Shown here in pieces: positions 54,347 through 63,862 of a stretch of 64,000 nucleotides of DNA. The translations under genes were made by a program, and so were the position numbers. Source of the stretch: Protaetiibacter sp. (GTDB lineage: Bacteria > Actinomycetota > Actinomycetes > Actinomycetales > Microbacteriaceae); assembly GCA_030150265.1 (NCBI GenBank), contig JASLGG010000043.1, forward strand, positions 5,200 to 69,199, in the 5' to 3' direction. The notes under the pieces were generated by a model, which saw only the letters and a list, made by a program, of their open reading frames with translations, ran no database searches and was not told the origin of the DNA. Position 1 is the first letter of the stretch, and each line of letters starts with the position of its first letter.

Positions 54347-55629
54347 CCACGACCGCCCCGGCTCCCGCCGCATCCGCGCCCATCGTGCACGAGATCGCGC
54401 TCGTGCGCAGCTGGAAGGCGCCGATCGCGCTCGGCGTGTTCGCGCTCGCGGCGCTCGTGCTCGCGTTCGCCTTCCCGCACGACGGGCAGACGACGTTCAC
54501 GCTGTCCACCGCGGTCGACGCGATCCAGCTCGCCCCCGTGCTCGTGCCGACCCAGCTCGCGGTCGCCGTCGCATCCGTGCTGCTCGTGCTGCTCGCCCTC
54601 GGGGCGGCCGCCTTCGTGCGGTTCGGCTCGGGTCGCGCGCCGCTGTGGATCTCCATCGTGTTCGCCGTGCTGGCGCTCTTCGTGTTCCTCACCTGGGCGG
54701 CGGCGGGCAAGACGATTCCCGTGCCCGGCATGTTCGTCGGGACCGTCGCGCTCAGCGTGCCGCTCATCTTCGGCGCCATGGGCGGCGTGATCTCGGAGCG
54801 CGGCGGCGTCGTCAACGTCGCCATCGAGGGTCAGCTGCTGTTCGGCGCCTTCTCGGCGGCCGTCGTCGGCTCCATCACCGGGCAGCCGGTCGTGGCGCTC
54901 GTCGCGGCGATGATCGGCGGCGTGCTCGTCTCGTTCGTGCTCGCGGCGTTCTCGATCAAGTACATCGTCGACCAGGTGATCGTCGGCATCGTGCTCAACG
55001 TGCTCGTCACGGGCCTCACGAGCTTCTTCTACTCGAAGGTGCTCACCCAGGACGCGGCGCTCAACTCGCCCAAGAAGTTCCCGATCCTGCCGATCCCCGG
55101 GCTCTCCGAGATCCCGGTGCTCGGGCCGGTGCTGTTCCGGCAGACCGTCATCGTCTACATCATGTACATCGCCGTGTTCCTGGTGTGGTTCGGGCTGTTC
55201 AAGACCCGCTGGGGCCTGCGCCTCCGCGCGGTGGGCGAGCACCCGACGGCGGCCGACACGGTGGGCATCAACGTCAACGCCACGCGCTTCTGGAACGTGT
55301 CGCTGGCGGGCGCCGTGGCCGGCATCGGCGGCGCGTACTACACGCTCGACGTGGTCGGGCAGTTCGGCAAGGAGATGACCAACGGCGCGGGCTTCATCGC
55401 GCTCGCCGCGGTGATCTTCGGACGCTGGCACCCCATCCGCGCGATGCTCGCGGGCCTGCTGTTCGGCTTCGCGACCAATCTGCAGAGCGTGCTCGGCATC
55501 ATCGGCTCGCCGGTGCCGTCGGACTTCATGCTCATGCTGCCCTACGTCGTGACGATCTTCGCGGTCGCCGGCCTCGTGGGCGTCTCCCGGGCGCCCGCCG
55601 CGGACGGCAAGCCGTACATCAAGTCATGA
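54343..55629 (+). CDS. Nucleoside ABC importer permease 2
   Basis: The 428-residue permease carries GGVISERGGVVNVAIEGQLL, the family signature, and GLRLRAVGEHPTAADTVGIN near the C-terminus. With permease 1 it forms the heterodimeric channel. Its stop overlaps the cytidine deaminase start (ATGA). Confidence 0.92.
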
Positions 55630-56039
55630 GCGAGATCACTCCGGAGGTCTGGCAGGCGCTGCGGGAGGCGGCGAACGCCGCCATCCCGCACGCCTACGTG
55701 CCGTACTCGAAGTTCCCGGTGGGGGTCGCGGCGCTCGTCGACGACGGCCGCATCATCTGGGGCTGCAACGTCGAGAACGCCTCCTACGGCCTCACGCTGT
55801 GCGCGGAGTGCGCGCTCGTCTCGACGCTGCACATGACGGGCGGGGGGCGGCTCGTCGCGTTCACCTGCGTCGACGGCAAGGGGCAGACCCTGATGCCGTG
55901 CGGACGCTGCCGGCAGCTGCTCTTCGAGCACTCGGCCGAGGGGATGCTGCTCGACACCGTGTCGGGCATCAAGACCATCGACGAGGTGATCCCGGATGCG
56001 TTCGGGCCGCGCACGCTCGAGGAGTACGCGGAGGCGTGA
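55626..56039 (+). CDS. cdd: Cytidine deaminase
   Basis: The 137-residue enzyme deaminates cytidine and deoxycytidine to uridine forms. The zinc site is visible as CAECALVS and PCGRCRQLL, and substrate binding as YSKFPVGVAAL and NVENASYGLTLCAE. It overlaps both neighbours, tying it to nucleoside uptake and thymidine phosphorylase. Confidence 0.95.
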   Translation: MSEITPEVWQALREAANAAIPHAYVPYSKFPVGVAALVDDGRIIWGCNVENASYGLTLCAECALVSTLHMTGGGRLVAFTCVDGKGQTLMPCGRCRQLLFEHSAEGMLLDTVSGIKTIDEVIPDAFGPRTLEEYAEA

Positions 56040-57331
56040 CCGTGGTGGAGCCCTTCGACACGGTCGACCTCATCCACCGCAAGCGCGATCGGGGCGAGCT
56101 CGACGCCGCCCAGATCGGCTGGCTCGTCGACGCCTACACCCGCGGGGTGGTGGCGGACGAGCAGATGGCGGCGTTCGCGATGGCCGTATTCCTCAACGGG
56201 ATGACCCCCGACGAGGTGCGCGAGCTCACCCTCGCGATGGTCGCGAGCGGCGAGCGGCTCGACTTCTCGGGCCTTGCGAAGCGGACCACCGACAAGCACT
56301 CGACCGGTGGCGTCGGCGACAAGATCACCCTGCCGCTTGCGCCGCTCGTGGCATCCTTCGGGGTCGCGGTGCCGCAGCTCTCCGGGCGCGGGCTCGGCCA
56401 CACCGGCGGCACGCTCGACAAGCTCGAGTCGATCCCCGGATGGCGCGCGCACCTCTCGAACGAGGAGTTCCACGCCCAGCTGGCCTCTGTGGGCGCCGTG
56501 GTGTGCGCCGCGAGCGCCGAGCTGGCGCCCGCCGACGGCAAGCTCTACGCGCTGCGCGACATCACGGGCACCGTCGAGGCGATCCCGCTCATCGCCTCGT
56601 CGATCATGTCGAAGAAGATCGCCGAGGGCACGGCCTCGCTCGTGCTCGACGTGAAGTTCGGCTCCGGCGCCTTCATGCGCGACTACGATCGGGCGCACGA
56701 GCTGGCCTCCACGATGGTGCGCCTCGGCAACGAGTCGGGCGTCGCGACGCGCGCCCTGCTGACCGACATGAACGTGCCGCTCGGTCTCGCGATCGGCAAC
56801 GCCAACGAGGTGCGCGAGTCGGTCGAGGTGCTCGCGGGCGGGGGGCCGTCCGACATCGTCGAGCTCACGGTCGCGCTCGCCCGCGAGATGCTCGACCTCG
56901 CGGGCCTACCCGACGCGGACGTAGAGGCCGCGCTCGCCGATGGTCGTGCGATGGACACCTGGCGCGCCATGATCCGTGCCCAGGGCGGCGATCCCGACGC
57001 CCCGCTGCCGTCGCCGCGCGAGTCGCACACGGTGACGGCGTCGTCGGATGGCGTGCTCGCGACCCAGGAGGCGCTCCCGTTCGGCGTGGCGGCCTGGCGC
57101 CTCGGCGCGGGCCGTGCCCGCAAGGAGGACCCGGTGGTGCACGCGGCGGGCATCGACCTGCACAAGAAGCCCGGCGACGCCGTGCGCGCGGGCGAGCCGC
57201 TCTTCACGATGCGCGCGGATGACGCGTCGCGCTTCCCGCGCGCGCTCGAGGCCCTCGAGGGCGCCTACGCGATCGCCCCCGCGGGCAGCGAGCTGCCCGA
57301 GCGCCCGCTCGTGCGCGCCCGCATCGGCTGA
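56036..57331 (+). CDS. deoA: Thymidine phosphorylase
   Basis: This 431-residue enzyme cleaves pyrimidine nucleosides with phosphate. The family signature SGRGLGHTGGTLDKLESIPG is near residue 112. KHSTGGVGDKITLPLAPLVA precedes it, and VLDVKFGSGAFM follows. The GTG start overlaps the cdd stop (GTGA). It closes the nucleoside operon and faces a long inverted repeat. Confidence 0.95.
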   Translation: MTVVEPFDTVDLIHRKRDRGELDAAQIGWLVDAYTRGVVADEQMAAFAMAVFLNGMTPDEVRELTLAMVASGERLDFSGLAKRTTDKHSTGGVGDKITLPLAPLVASFGVAVPQLSGRGLGHTGGTLDKLESIPGWRAHLSNEEFHAQLASVGAVVCAASAELAPADGKLYALRDITGTVEAIPLIASSIMSKKIAEGTASLVLDVKFGSGAFMRDYDRAHELASTMVRLGNESGVATRALLTDMNVPLGLAIGNANEVRESVEVLAGGGPSDIVELTVALAREMLDLAGLPDADVEAALADGRAMDTWRAMIRAQGGDPDAPLPSPRESHTVTASSDGVLATQEALPFGVAAWRLGAGRARKEDPVVHAAGIDLHKKPGDAVRAGEPLFTMRADDASRFPRALEALEGAYAIAPAGSELPERPLVRARIG

Positions 57332-57381
57332 CCCGGTCGCACTGCGGGCTCGCGCCTGCCCTCCGCCCTTCGCCAGAATCC

Positions 57382-57471
57382 GTGTCAGAAATGCAGGAGC
57401 AGTGCGTCGACGGCGCCCACCGCGCCCCGCAATTCAGCCGACCCGGCCCCCGGCTCCTGCATTTCTGACAC
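57382..57471. repeat. Perfect 19-bp inverted repeat between deoA and the aldolase gene
   Basis: The arms GTGTCAGAAATGCAGGAGC (57382-57400) and its exact complement (57453-57471) flank a 52-nt spacer. The arms are AT-richer than their surroundings. It could be a bidirectional terminator or a REPIN-like mobile repeat; no open frame is inside. Confidence 0.85.
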
Positions 57472-57497
57472 AGGGGGAGAGTGGGGAGGGAGCGGCG

Positions 57498-58259
57498 TCA
57501 GCCCAGCATCCGGCGGCGCAGCAGCTCGTCGGGGCGGGTGTCGATCCGGGCGACCTCCTCGGGGGCCATGAACACGGGCTCGCCCGCGCTCCAGGCGCCG
57601 ACGAGCACGCGCGCGATCTTCTCGGCCATCTCGGTGATCTGCACGACCTCGGCGGCGCTCGCGCCGAGCGCGAACATGCCGTGGTTCTGCAGGTAGATGA
57701 CCCGGGGCACGGAGCGCTCCGCGAGCATCCGCTTCACGACGCGGGCGAGCTCGACGCCCGGGTCGACGTAGGGCACCAGCAGCGGGTCGGTGCCGAGCAC
57801 GACGATCTGGTCGGGGATGAGCGCACCGTCGATGAGGGAGCTCGCGCGGCTCGAGCACAGCAGCGAGTTGACCGCGGTCGGATGCGTGTGGCCCACGGTC
57901 GTCACGCCGGGCAGCGCGAGGCACACCGCGTGCAGCAGCGACTCGACGGAGGGGCGCTTGCCACGCGGGTGCGCGGTGGCGGCGGCCGTGAAGCAGGCCC
58001 CGACCTCCGCGTCACCCGACGACGGGTCGTCGATGAGCGCGTGCAGTTCCGCGAGCGACACCTCGACGAAGTCGCTCTCGTCGGCGACGCTCATCCAGGA
58101 ACCGCTCGCCTTCACGAGGAAGGCCTCGCCGCCCGGCAGCAGCGTGGAGCAGTTGCCCTCGGCGAGCACGGCCCAGCCGCGGTCGGACCGGCCGAGCTCG
58201 CGGGCGAGCTGCGCCATCTCGTGGTGCGGTCCGGTCGGGGCGGGGGCCTCGGGGGTCAT
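57498..58259 (-). CDS. Class II aldolase/epimerase-family protein
   Basis: The 253-residue protein has zinc-ligand motifs GHTHPTAVNSLL and LQNHGMFALG, as in L-fuculose- and rhamnulose-1-phosphate aldolases and ribulose-phosphate epimerases. It overlaps rhaB by ATGA, so it belongs to the sugar operon, which already encodes another aldolase. Its exact substrate is open. Confidence 0.82.
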   Translation of the reverse strand: MTPEAPAPTGPHHEMAQLARELGRSDRGWAVLAEGNCSTLLPGGEAFLVKASGSWMSVADESDFVEVSLAELHALIDDPSSGDAEVGACFTAAATAHPRGKRPSVESLLHAVCLALPGVTTVGHTHPTAVNSLLCSSRASSLIDGALIPDQIVVLGTDPLLVPYVDPGVELARVVKRMLAERSVPRVIYLQNHGMFALGASAAEVVQITEMAEKIARVLVGAWSAGEPVFMAPEEVARIDTRPDELLRRRMLG

Positions 58260-59698
58260 GCGGGTCCTTCCGGGTGCGGGGGGTCGTAGCGGCGGATGCG
58301 GGTGACGACCTCGGCGTCGGCGTACGCGGCGCCGAGGTCGGCGGCGGCGCCCGCCGCGACGAGCTGGACGGCGAGGTTTCCGAGCGCCGAGGCCTCGGCG
58401 GGTCCGGCGATCACGGGGAGCCCGGCGAGGGCCGCCGTGCGCGCGCACAGCGCGGCGTTCAGCGATCCGCCTCCCACGACGCGGATGCTCTCGATCGGCC
58501 GCCCGGTGAGCTCGCCGACGAGGCGCACCGAGTCGGCGTAGGCGCGCGCGAGGCTCGCCACGACGGATGCCGCGAAGCCGACCTCGTCGGCAGGCTCGGG
58601 CGCACCGGCCTCCCGGCACAGCTCGGCGATCGCGCGCGGCATGTCGTCGGTGGTGAGGAGGCGCTCGTCGTCGACGTCGAAGACCGAGCCCGGCAGCTCG
58701 GCCGCGTCGAGCACGAGCGCGAGCACCTCGGGCACCGCGCGGCCCTCGGCCTCCCAGCGCCGCACGCACTCGCCGAGCAGCAGCATCCCCGGGAGGTTGC
58801 GCAGCAGCAGCACGGAGCCGTCAGCCGCGAGCTCGTTGGTGAAGCCGGCGGCGAGCGCCGCGGGCGTGGTGAGCGGCTCGGGGAGGCTCACGCCGACGAG
58901 CGACCAGCTGCCACTCGAGACGAGCAGCTCGCCCGAGCCGGGCGTCGCGAACGCGAGCGCCGACGCGGTGTCGTGCTCGGCGACCCGATACACCGGGACG
59001 GCGGCCGCGGCGCCGATGCGCGCCGTGATCTCAGGGGTGGTGTGGCCGGCGAGCGTGCCGGCGGGCGAGGCCGCGGGCAGCTCGAGGTGCCCGAGCCCCC
59101 ATGCCTCGACGAGCTCGGGCGACCAGTCGCGCGTGCGTGGATCGAGGAGCTGGGTGGTGGAGGCGAGGGTCCGGTCGGCGCCGACCTCGCCCGTGAGCAG
59201 ATACACCCAGAGGTCGGCGGTGAGCAGCACCGTGCGCGGGCGGCGGTCGGCATCCGCCTCCGCGTCGGCCAGGAGCCGGTAGGCGGTGTTGATGTGCTGG
59301 GGCAGCACGCCCGTGATCGCGTAGGAGCGCTCCTCGGGCACGACGGCCGCGGCACGCGCGGGGCCTGCGGGATCGGAGCCGAGGTAGTGCCCGACGGGAC
59401 CGAGCTCGCCGCTCGCACGGTCGAGGAGCGCGTAGTCGACGCCCCAGGTGTCGATGCCGATGCCGTCGAGGGCGAGGCCGCGTTCGGCGAGCACGCTCAC
59501 CGTGCGCGCGAGTCCCGCGACGATCTCGGTGAACAGCGCCTCGGCATCCCATTCGAGCCGCCCGTCGCGCAGGACGGGGCCGTTGGGGAAGCGGTGCACC
59601 TCCTCGAGCCCGAGCGCGCCGTCCTCGTGGACGCCGAGGATGACGCGCCCGCTGCTCGCGCCGAGGTCGACCGCCGCGAAGGCGTGGGCCCCGGCCAC
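58256..59698 (-). CDS. rhaB: Rhamnulokinase
   Basis: The 480-residue FGGY-family kinase has the rhamnulokinase opening AAVDLGASSGRVILGV, GIGIDTWGVDYALLD, and RVVGGGSLNAALCARTAALAG near the C-terminus. It phosphorylates L-rhamnulose. It starts (GTG) directly at the end of the isomerase gene and overlaps the class II aldolase gene. Confidence 0.88.
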   Translation of the reverse strand: MAGAHAFAAVDLGASSGRVILGVHEDGALGLEEVHRFPNGPVLRDGRLEWDAEALFTEIVAGLARTVSVLAERGLALDGIGIDTWGVDYALLDRASGELGPVGHYLGSDPAGPARAAAVVPEERSYAITGVLPQHINTAYRLLADAEADADRRPRTVLLTADLWVYLLTGEVGADRTLASTTQLLDPRTRDWSPELVEAWGLGHLELPAASPAGTLAGHTTPEITARIGAAAAVPVYRVAEHDTASALAFATPGSGELLVSSGSWSLVGVSLPEPLTTPAALAAGFTNELAADGSVLLLRNLPGMLLLGECVRRWEAEGRAVPEVLALVLDAAELPGSVFDVDDERLLTTDDMPRAIAELCREAGAPEPADEVGFAASVVASLARAYADSVRLVGELTGRPIESIRVVGGGSLNAALCARTAALAGLPVIAGPAEASALGNLAVQLVAAGAAADLGAAYADAEVVTRIRRYDPPHPEGPA

Positions 59699-60262
59699 TT
59701 AGAACGCGAGGCCGCGCGGCTCGTCGCCGAGCGGCGCCGTGGTCGGGTCGGCGACCTCGAAGCCGTTGGCCTTGTACGCCTCGTAGTCGAAGTTCTCGGT
59801 CTCCTCGTAGCCCACGCGGTGGTAGGTGTCGAAGTCCTCCCAGTCCTCGTAGCCGTCGCCGAAGTTGTTGTCGAGGAACGCATCCGCCATCGCCATGCCG
59901 AGGCGCGGCGCCGTGTAGAAGGCGCCCATCGCGAGCACGTTGCAGTTGTTGGCGGTCGCGGCGCGCTGGGCGGCGGGCACCGTCTCGGCCACGGCGGCGT
60001 GCACGTGCGGCACCTTGCTCGCGGCCACGTGGATGCCCATGCCGCTCCCGCAGAAGACGAGCGCCTTCTCGAAGTTGCCCTCCGCGATCTCGGCGCCGAC
60101 CCGGAAGCCCACGCGGTGGTACATCGGGATGCCGTCGGTCGTGGGGGTGAGGTCGGTCACGGTCCAGCCGCGCTCCTCGAGGTGGTGCTTGACGGCCTCC
60201 TTGAGCGGGAAGCCCGCGAAGTCGGCTCCGACCACCACATGCTTCTCGGCGGTTGTCTTCAT
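59699..60262 (-). CDS. RpiB/LacAB-family sugar-phosphate isomerase
   Basis: The 187-residue protein has VVVGADFAGFPLKEAVKHHL, the catalytic-Cys motif VFCGSGMGIHVAASKVPHVH and NNCNVLAMGA. It has a C-terminal extension (from about residue 145) beyond the usual ~150 residues of RpiB. It may isomerise a pentose or tetrose phosphate. L-rhamnose isomerase itself is not in the window. GAGGAG precedes the ATG. Confidence 0.82.
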   Translation of the reverse strand: MKTTAEKHVVVGADFAGFPLKEAVKHHLEERGWTVTDLTPTTDGIPMYHRVGFRVGAEIAEGNFEKALVFCGSGMGIHVAASKVPHVHAAVAETVPAAQRAATANNCNVLAMGAFYTAPRLGMAMADAFLDNNFGDGYEDWEDFDTYHRVGYEETENFDYEAYKANGFEVADPTTAPLGDEPRGLAF

Positions 60263-60308
60263 GGATTGCTCCTCTGGTCGTGGGTGAAACGTTAGGGCAG
60301 CGCGCTCG

Positions 60309-62342
60309 TCAGCGCAGGAAGGCGGCGGCGACACCCGCATCCACGGGGATGTGGAGCCCGGTGGTGTGGCTGAAGTCGGGCCCGGTGACGGCCGCGACGG
60401 CGTTCGCGACGTTCTCGGGCAGCACCTCGCGCTTGAGGATGGTGCGCTGTGCGTAGAACTTGCCGAGGTCCTCCTCGGGGATGCCGTAGGTCTGGGCGCG
60501 GTTGGCGCCCCAGCCGGAGGCGAAGATGCCGGATCCGCGCACCACGCCGTCCGGGTTGATGCCGTTGACGCGCACCCCGTGCTCGCCGAGCTCGACGGCG
60601 AGCAGGCGCACCTGGTGGGCCTGGTCGGCCTTGGTGGCGGAGTAGGCGATGTTGTTGGGACCCGCGAACACGGAGTTCTTGGAGGCGATGTAGACGATGT
60701 CGCCGCCCATGCCCTGCGCGATGAGGACCCGCGCGGCGGCCTTCGCCACCAGGAAGGAGCCCTTCGCCATGATGTCGTGCTGCAGGTCCCAGTCGCGCTC
60801 GGTGGTCTCGAGCAGCGGCTTCGAGAGCGAGACGCCCGCGTTGTTGACGACGAGGTCGACCCCGCCGAAGGCGAGGACGGCCTCGGCGATCGCGGCCTCC
60901 ACCTGGGCGGCGTCGGTCACGTCGACCTGCACACCGACCGCGACGTCGGAGCTCCCCAGCTCCGACGCCGCGGCCCGGGCCTTCTCGAGGTCGAGGTCGG
61001 CGACCACCACGCACGCCCCCTCGGCCGCGAGCCGCGTCGCGATGGCCTTGCCGATCCCGGACGCGGCGCCCGTCACGAACGCCACCCGGGTCGCGTGCGA
61101 CTTCGGCTTCGGCATCCGCTGGAGCTTGGCCTCCTCGAGCGCCCAGTACTCGATGCGGAACTTCTCGGCATCGGAGATGGGCGTGTAGGAGGAGATCGAC
61201 TCGGCGCCGCGCATGACCTCGATCGCGTTGAGGTAGAACTCGCCGGCGACGCGCGCGGTCTGCTTGGTGGCGCCGAAGCTGAACATGCCGACGCCGGGCA
61301 CGAGCACGATCGCCGGATCGGCGCCGCGCATCGCGGGGGAGTCTGCCGTCGCGTGCGCCTCGTAGTAGGCGGTGTAGTCGGCGCGGTAGGCCGCGTGCAG
61401 CTCGCCGAGGCGCGCGACGACGTCGTCGACGGAGGCGGTGGCGGGCGCATCGAGCAGCAGCGGCCGCACCTTGGTGCGCAGGAAGTGGTCGGGGCAGCTC
61501 GTGCCGAGGGCGGCGAGCTCGGGCGCCTTCGCCGAGGCGAGGAAGTCGAGCACGCGCGGGTCGTCGCTGAAGTGGCCGACCATGGGCTTGTCGTGGCTCG
61601 CGATGCCGCGGATGGCGGGGAACAGCGCCGCGGCCTTGGCACGGCGCTCGGCATCCGGCAGCGCGGCGTTCTTCTTCACGGCCTTGCCGAACGGCGCCTT
61701 CTTGCCCTTGGCGTCGAGGAAGGCCTGGGCGGTCTCGATGATCCAGAGGCTGTTGCGCTCGGCCTCCTCGCTCGTGTCGCCCCACGCGGTGATGCCGTGG
61801 CCGCCGAGGATGCAGCCGATCGCGGCCGGGTTCGCGCGCTTGATCCGGGCGATGTCGAGCCCGAGCTGGAAGCCGGGGCGGCGCCACGGCACCCACGCGA
61901 CCCTGTCGCCGAACGCCTTGCGGGTGAGCTTCTCGCCGTCCTTGGCGGTCGCGAAGGCGATGCCGGCATCCGGGTGCAGGTGGTCGACGTGCGCGGCGTC
62001 GACGAGCCCGTGCATGGCGGTGTCGATCGAGGGCGCGGCGCCCCCGGTGCCGTGCAGGCAGTACTCGAACGCGGCGACCATCTCGTCCTCGCGCTCGACG
62101 CCCGGGTAGACGTCGACGAGCGCGCGCATCCGGTCGAGGCGCAGCACCGCGAGGCCACGCTCCGTGAGGGTGCCGAGGTCGCCTCCGGAGCCCTTGACCC
62201 AGAGCAGCTCGACGTCCTCGCCCGTGACCGGGTCGATCGCCGTGCCCTTCGCCGAGGTGTTGCCGCCCGCGTAGTTGGTGACCTTCGGGTCGGAGCCGAG
62301 GCGGTTGCTGCGGGCGATGAGCGCGGCGGGGGTGCTGGGCAT
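60309..62342 (-). CDS. Bifunctional rhamnulose-1-phosphate aldolase / short-chain dehydrogenase
   Basis: The 677-residue fusion has a class II aldolase half (to about residue 400). This includes GNTSAKGTAIDPVTG, HVDHLHPDAGIAFATA and GHGITAWGDTSEEAERN. The second half is a short-chain dehydrogenase with Rossmann motif FVTGAASGIGKAIATRLA, NNAGVS and a YxxxK as YSATKADQ. This is the RhaEW/RhaD type, giving dihydroxyacetone phosphate and oxidising lactaldehyde. GGGAG lies 8 nt before the ATG. Confidence 0.92.
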   Translation of the reverse strand: MPSTPAALIARSNRLGSDPKVTNYAGGNTSAKGTAIDPVTGEDVELLWVKGSGGDLGTLTERGLAVLRLDRMRALVDVYPGVEREDEMVAAFEYCLHGTGGAAPSIDTAMHGLVDAAHVDHLHPDAGIAFATAKDGEKLTRKAFGDRVAWVPWRRPGFQLGLDIARIKRANPAAIGCILGGHGITAWGDTSEEAERNSLWIIETAQAFLDAKGKKAPFGKAVKKNAALPDAERRAKAAALFPAIRGIASHDKPMVGHFSDDPRVLDFLASAKAPELAALGTSCPDHFLRTKVRPLLLDAPATASVDDVVARLGELHAAYRADYTAYYEAHATADSPAMRGADPAIVLVPGVGMFSFGATKQTARVAGEFYLNAIEVMRGAESISSYTPISDAEKFRIEYWALEEAKLQRMPKPKSHATRVAFVTGAASGIGKAIATRLAAEGACVVVADLDLEKARAAASELGSSDVAVGVQVDVTDAAQVEAAIAEAVLAFGGVDLVVNNAGVSLSKPLLETTERDWDLQHDIMAKGSFLVAKAAARVLIAQGMGGDIVYIASKNSVFAGPNNIAYSATKADQAHQVRLLAVELGEHGVRVNGINPDGVVRGSGIFASGWGANRAQTYGIPEEDLGKFYAQRTILKREVLPENVANAVAAVTGPDFSHTTGLHIPVDAGVAAAFLR

Positions 62343-62360
62343 GGCGTGGCTCCCGGTGTT

Positions 62361-62393
62361 AGATGTTGTGAGATATCACAGTATCAAACATCT
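62361..62393. promoter_or_regulatory. Operator upstream of the rhamnose-type operon
   Basis: Outer arms AGATGTT and AACATCT enclose an inner palindrome TGTGA-GATA-TCACA (62367-62380). This AT-rich double palindrome lies between the regulator gene and the operon, the expected place for a DeoR-type site. Confidence 0.7.
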
Positions 62394-62398
62394 GGATG

Positions 62399-63157
62399 TC
62401 ACACGAGCTCGACGACGTCGCGCAGCCCGTCGAGAGCCGGATCGGCGGGATCGAGCTCGGTCACGATCGCGGCGAGGCGCTCGAGCGGGAACGCGGCGGC
62501 GAGCGAGCGCTGCCCGAGCTTGGAGGAGTCGACGCACAGGATGACGCGGTCGGCGTGCTCGGCGAAGGCCTGCTTCGCGTGGCTCTCGGGGAGCGACACC
62601 TCGGAGGTGCCCGCCGCATCCACCGCCGCCGCCGAGATGAAGAACGCCCGGTAGTGCATCGAGCGCGCCGCCTGGGTGGCGAGCGGGCCGACCAGGCTGC
62701 CGGTCATCGGCTCCTCCTCGCCGCCCACGAGCACCGGTCGCACCCCGAGGCCGGGGCGGAGAGCGGTGAAGTTCTCGTAGGAGTTGGTCACGACGGTGAG
62801 TCCGGCGCGGTCGCGCAGCAGCGTCGCGAGCATCCCGGTGGTCGAGGAGGCGTCGATCGCGATCGAGCCGTCCGCCGGCACGAAGGCGAGCGCCTTCGCG
62901 GCGATGGCCTCCTTGGCGCGCGCGTGCGTCGCGCGCCGGGCGCCGAACGGCTGGGGCCCGGCGACGCGCACCGCACCGCCCCGCACCCGCCGCAGCAGGC
63001 CGGCGGCCTCGAGCTCGTCGAGGTCGCGGCGCACCGTCATCGGTGAGACGCCGAGCTCCGCCGCCACCGCCTCGAGCTGGATCGCGCCGGTCTCGCCGAG
63101 CATGGTGACGATCCGCTCGCGCCGCGTCTCGGCCTGGAGGCTGCCTGCCGTCACCAT
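62399..63157 (-). CDS. DeoR/GlpR-family regulator of the rhamnose-type operon
   Basis: The 252-residue protein has the DeoR N-terminal HTH: RRERIVTMLGETGAIQLEAV and SPMTVRRDLDELEAAGLLRR, followed by a DeoRC sugar-phosphate-binding domain with IDASSTTGMLA. It lies just upstream of the operon on the same strand, with a palindrome in between, and is probably its repressor, relieved by a sugar phosphate. A TAGCAT -10 box is 6 nt before the ATG. Confidence 0.9.
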   Translation of the reverse strand: MVTAGSLQAETRRERIVTMLGETGAIQLEAVAAELGVSPMTVRRDLDELEAAGLLRRVRGGAVRVAGPQPFGARRATHARAKEAIAAKALAFVPADGSIAIDASSTTGMLATLLRDRAGLTVVTNSYENFTALRPGLGVRPVLVGGEEEPMTGSLVGPLATQAARSMHYRAFFISAAAVDAAGTSEVSLPESHAKQAFAEHADRVILCVDSSKLGQRSLAAAFPLERLAAIVTELDPADPALDGLRDVVELV

Positions 63158-63163
63158 GACGCC

Positions 63164-63169
63164 ATGCTA
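63164..63169 (-). promoter_or_regulatory. -10 box of the DeoR-type gene, probable leaderless transcript
   Basis: On the minus strand TAGCAT is followed by GGCGTC and the ATG. Confidence 0.5.
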
Positions 63170-63172
63170 GGG

Positions 63173-63211
63173 GAGCGGGATGGGGCGGGCCGCCGCGCGC
63201 CCCGCCCGCTC
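63173..63211. terminator. GC-rich hairpin after the SMI1-like gene
   Basis: GAGCGGG (63173-63179) pairs with CCCGCTC (63205-63211), with further GC pairing inside. No T-run follows. Confidence 0.45.
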
Positions 63212-63226
63212 AGGCCCTGGCTCGCC

Positions 63227-63862
63227 TTAGACGAGGCGGGTGTCCGACCACTCGGGTGGGTACTCGTCGCGGAACGCCCAGATCATGCCGCGTTCTTCGT
63301 CCCATCGACGCCACCCCTCACGGATGGCGGTGATCCACCACGTGACCGGGGTGCAGAGCGAGATCACCTGTGCGGGCGCGGGCGCATCCTGAGTGTGATC
63401 GCCCATCTCGGGCTGTTGTGGACGCACCGGAGGCGGTACTTGGGCGCTATCGCCCCGTATTGCGAGCGTTGCGGTGTAGTCGAACGGGATCCACGCAGGA
63501 TGCCATGTGTCGAACAACCAGTCGGGCGGCCGGACGACTCCCCGATGCATCTTCAGCACGAGGTCGACAGCCGCGTCCAGGCGAAAGGGCGTCACCCCTG
63601 GCGGGTTGAGATCGCTGTCGTGCAGCCCGTCGTGCCATCCCCACCACGCGATCACCTCGTCGTTCGGAACGTAGCCGAGCGGAGCGAACCGGCTGATGAT
63701 CGCGTCTGCCGGCAGGCCGGGGCGGAATGCCTCAGCGCAACCGGGTCTGAGTCCCTCCAGTGCGGACTCGTATTCGCCGAGCAGACTGATCAGTAACTCA
63801 GGGCTAGCGCCCTCGACCGAGAGGCCGTCCGGCGTATGGATGGTCTTGGGAAGCTCAGTCAC
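63227..63862 (-). CDS. SMI1/KNR4-like protein, possible immunity protein
   Basis: The 211-residue protein has VPNDEVIAWWGWHDGLHDSD near residue 64 and further Trp-rich segments (DWLFDTWHPAWIPFDY, WWITAIREGWRRWDEE), in the manner of SMI1/KNR4 proteins, many of which neutralise toxins. It has no signal peptide. GTG 63862 is preferred since it overlaps the upstream stop by 8 nt; a start at 63928 would add 22 unlikely residues. The family match is by eye and moderate. Confidence 0.6.
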   Translation of the reverse strand: MTELPKTIHTPDGLSVEGASPELLISLLGEYESALEGLRPGCAEAFRPGLPADAIISRFAPLGYVPNDEVIAWWGWHDGLHDSDLNPPGVTPFRLDAAVDLVLKMHRGVVRPPDWLFDTWHPAWIPFDYTATLAIRGDSAQVPPPVRPQQPEMGDHTQDAPAPAQVISLCTPVTWWITAIREGWRRWDEERGMIWAFRDEYPPEWSDTRLV

